16,555 nt of DNA from JBKQWK01 sp052139595 (GTDB taxonomy: Bacteria > Actinomycetota > Thermoleophilia > UBA2241). The notes beneath the pieces are model-generated. The model searched no databases. It was not told where the DNA came from and saw only the letters and a list, made by a program, of their open reading frames with translations. Positions 16,498-16,555 of this stretch are shown one piece after another; the stretch's first letter is position 1; the number at the start of each line of letters is the position of its first letter. The translations under genes were made by a program, and so were the position numbers. Location: positions 1 through 16,555 of the forward strand of contig JBKQWK010000096.1 of the NCBI GenBank assembly GCA_052139595.1, given 5' to 3'.

Positions 16498-16555
16498 GTG
16501 AGCTGGCACTGGGAGCAGCCGCAATTCGCGCTCAAGCGCGGTGTAGCCGAGACGA
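16498..16555 (+). CDS. Possible start of a plus-strand gene, cut by the right edge
   Basis: GTG 16498, with GAGG 5 nt upstream (16489-16492), opens a frame to the edge that begins SWHWEQPQFALKRG. The W-W-x-x-P pattern loosely recalls the N-terminus of some Fic-family proteins, but 19 codons are too few to assign. The stretch 16304-16497 before it shows no gene. Confidence 0.2.
   Translation, partial: MSWHWEQPQFALKRGVAET

Noticed and set aside
16159..16524. A 121-codon minus-strand frame containing NRARTGDLLAASQ
   Set aside because: This is the well-known false product of reading the complement of a tRNA gene; it runs straight through tRNA-Ala.
16527..16540. CGCGCT/AGCGCG palindrome near the right edge
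   Set aside because: It leaves only a 2-nt loop and has no U-run; it is common by chance at this base composition.

Overview
The window is about 16.5 kb of GC-rich bacterial chromosome, not obviously mobile. It holds twelve protein genes (hemW cut by the left edge), one tRNA gene and several regulatory regions. Nine genes lie on the minus strand: leuS, comEA, comEC, holA, rpsT, murJ, lepA, a GNAT acetyltransferase gene and hemW. A three-gene ABC transporter cassette sits between comEC and holA on the plus strand. A tRNA-Ala(GGC) gene faces away from leuS. The neighbourhood comEA-comEC-holA-rpsT-lepA-hemW is typical of Gram-positive lineages. The GC content, the ComEC motif HILAVSGENV and a LeuS of the type PYPSGDGL..GHCRNYVPTDV fit a deep-branching actinobacterium or a Chloroflexota-like organism. 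I cannot decide between these from sequence alone.

Region 1 (1-3322, minus): lepA, a GNAT acetyltransferase and hemW form a tight operon. Stop and start codons overlap at both junctions (TGATG and GTGA). HemW carries two repeat-rich additions not expected in the family: a duplicated N-terminal peptide and an insert of about 30 residues.

Region 2 (3323-7850, minus): holA, rpsT and murJ. MurJ is the most unusual protein here. Its lipid II flippase domain follows about 355 residues containing a four-cysteine zinc ribbon, a coiled coil, an unrecognised folded domain and a hexapeptide repeat linker. murJ has an upstream gap of about 380 bp. A perfect 11-bp inverted repeat follows the holA stop.

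Region 3 (7850-10274, plus): a PLDc_N-type small membrane protein, an ABC ATPase and an ABC-2 permease, in the same order as YxlE-YxlF-YxlG of Bacillus. The start of the first gene lies in a tandem 32-bp repeat. That repeat creates a chain of short reading frames joined by ATGA overlaps.

Region 4 (10275-13460, minus): comEC and comEA, the inner-membrane DNA uptake channel and its DNA receptor, separated by 6 nt.

Region 5 (13461-16555): leuS (minus) and tRNA-Ala (plus), driven by divergent promoters whose -35 boxes are only 6 bp apart. The leuS transcript would start inside a 12-bp hairpin and has its ribosome binding site in a second hairpin. The last 250 bp hold no gene I can name. A weak candidate start of a plus-strand gene reaches the right edge.

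Functionally this is a housekeeping segment (translation, replication clamp loader, cell wall, haem trafficking, DNA uptake) with one accessory ABC cassette.
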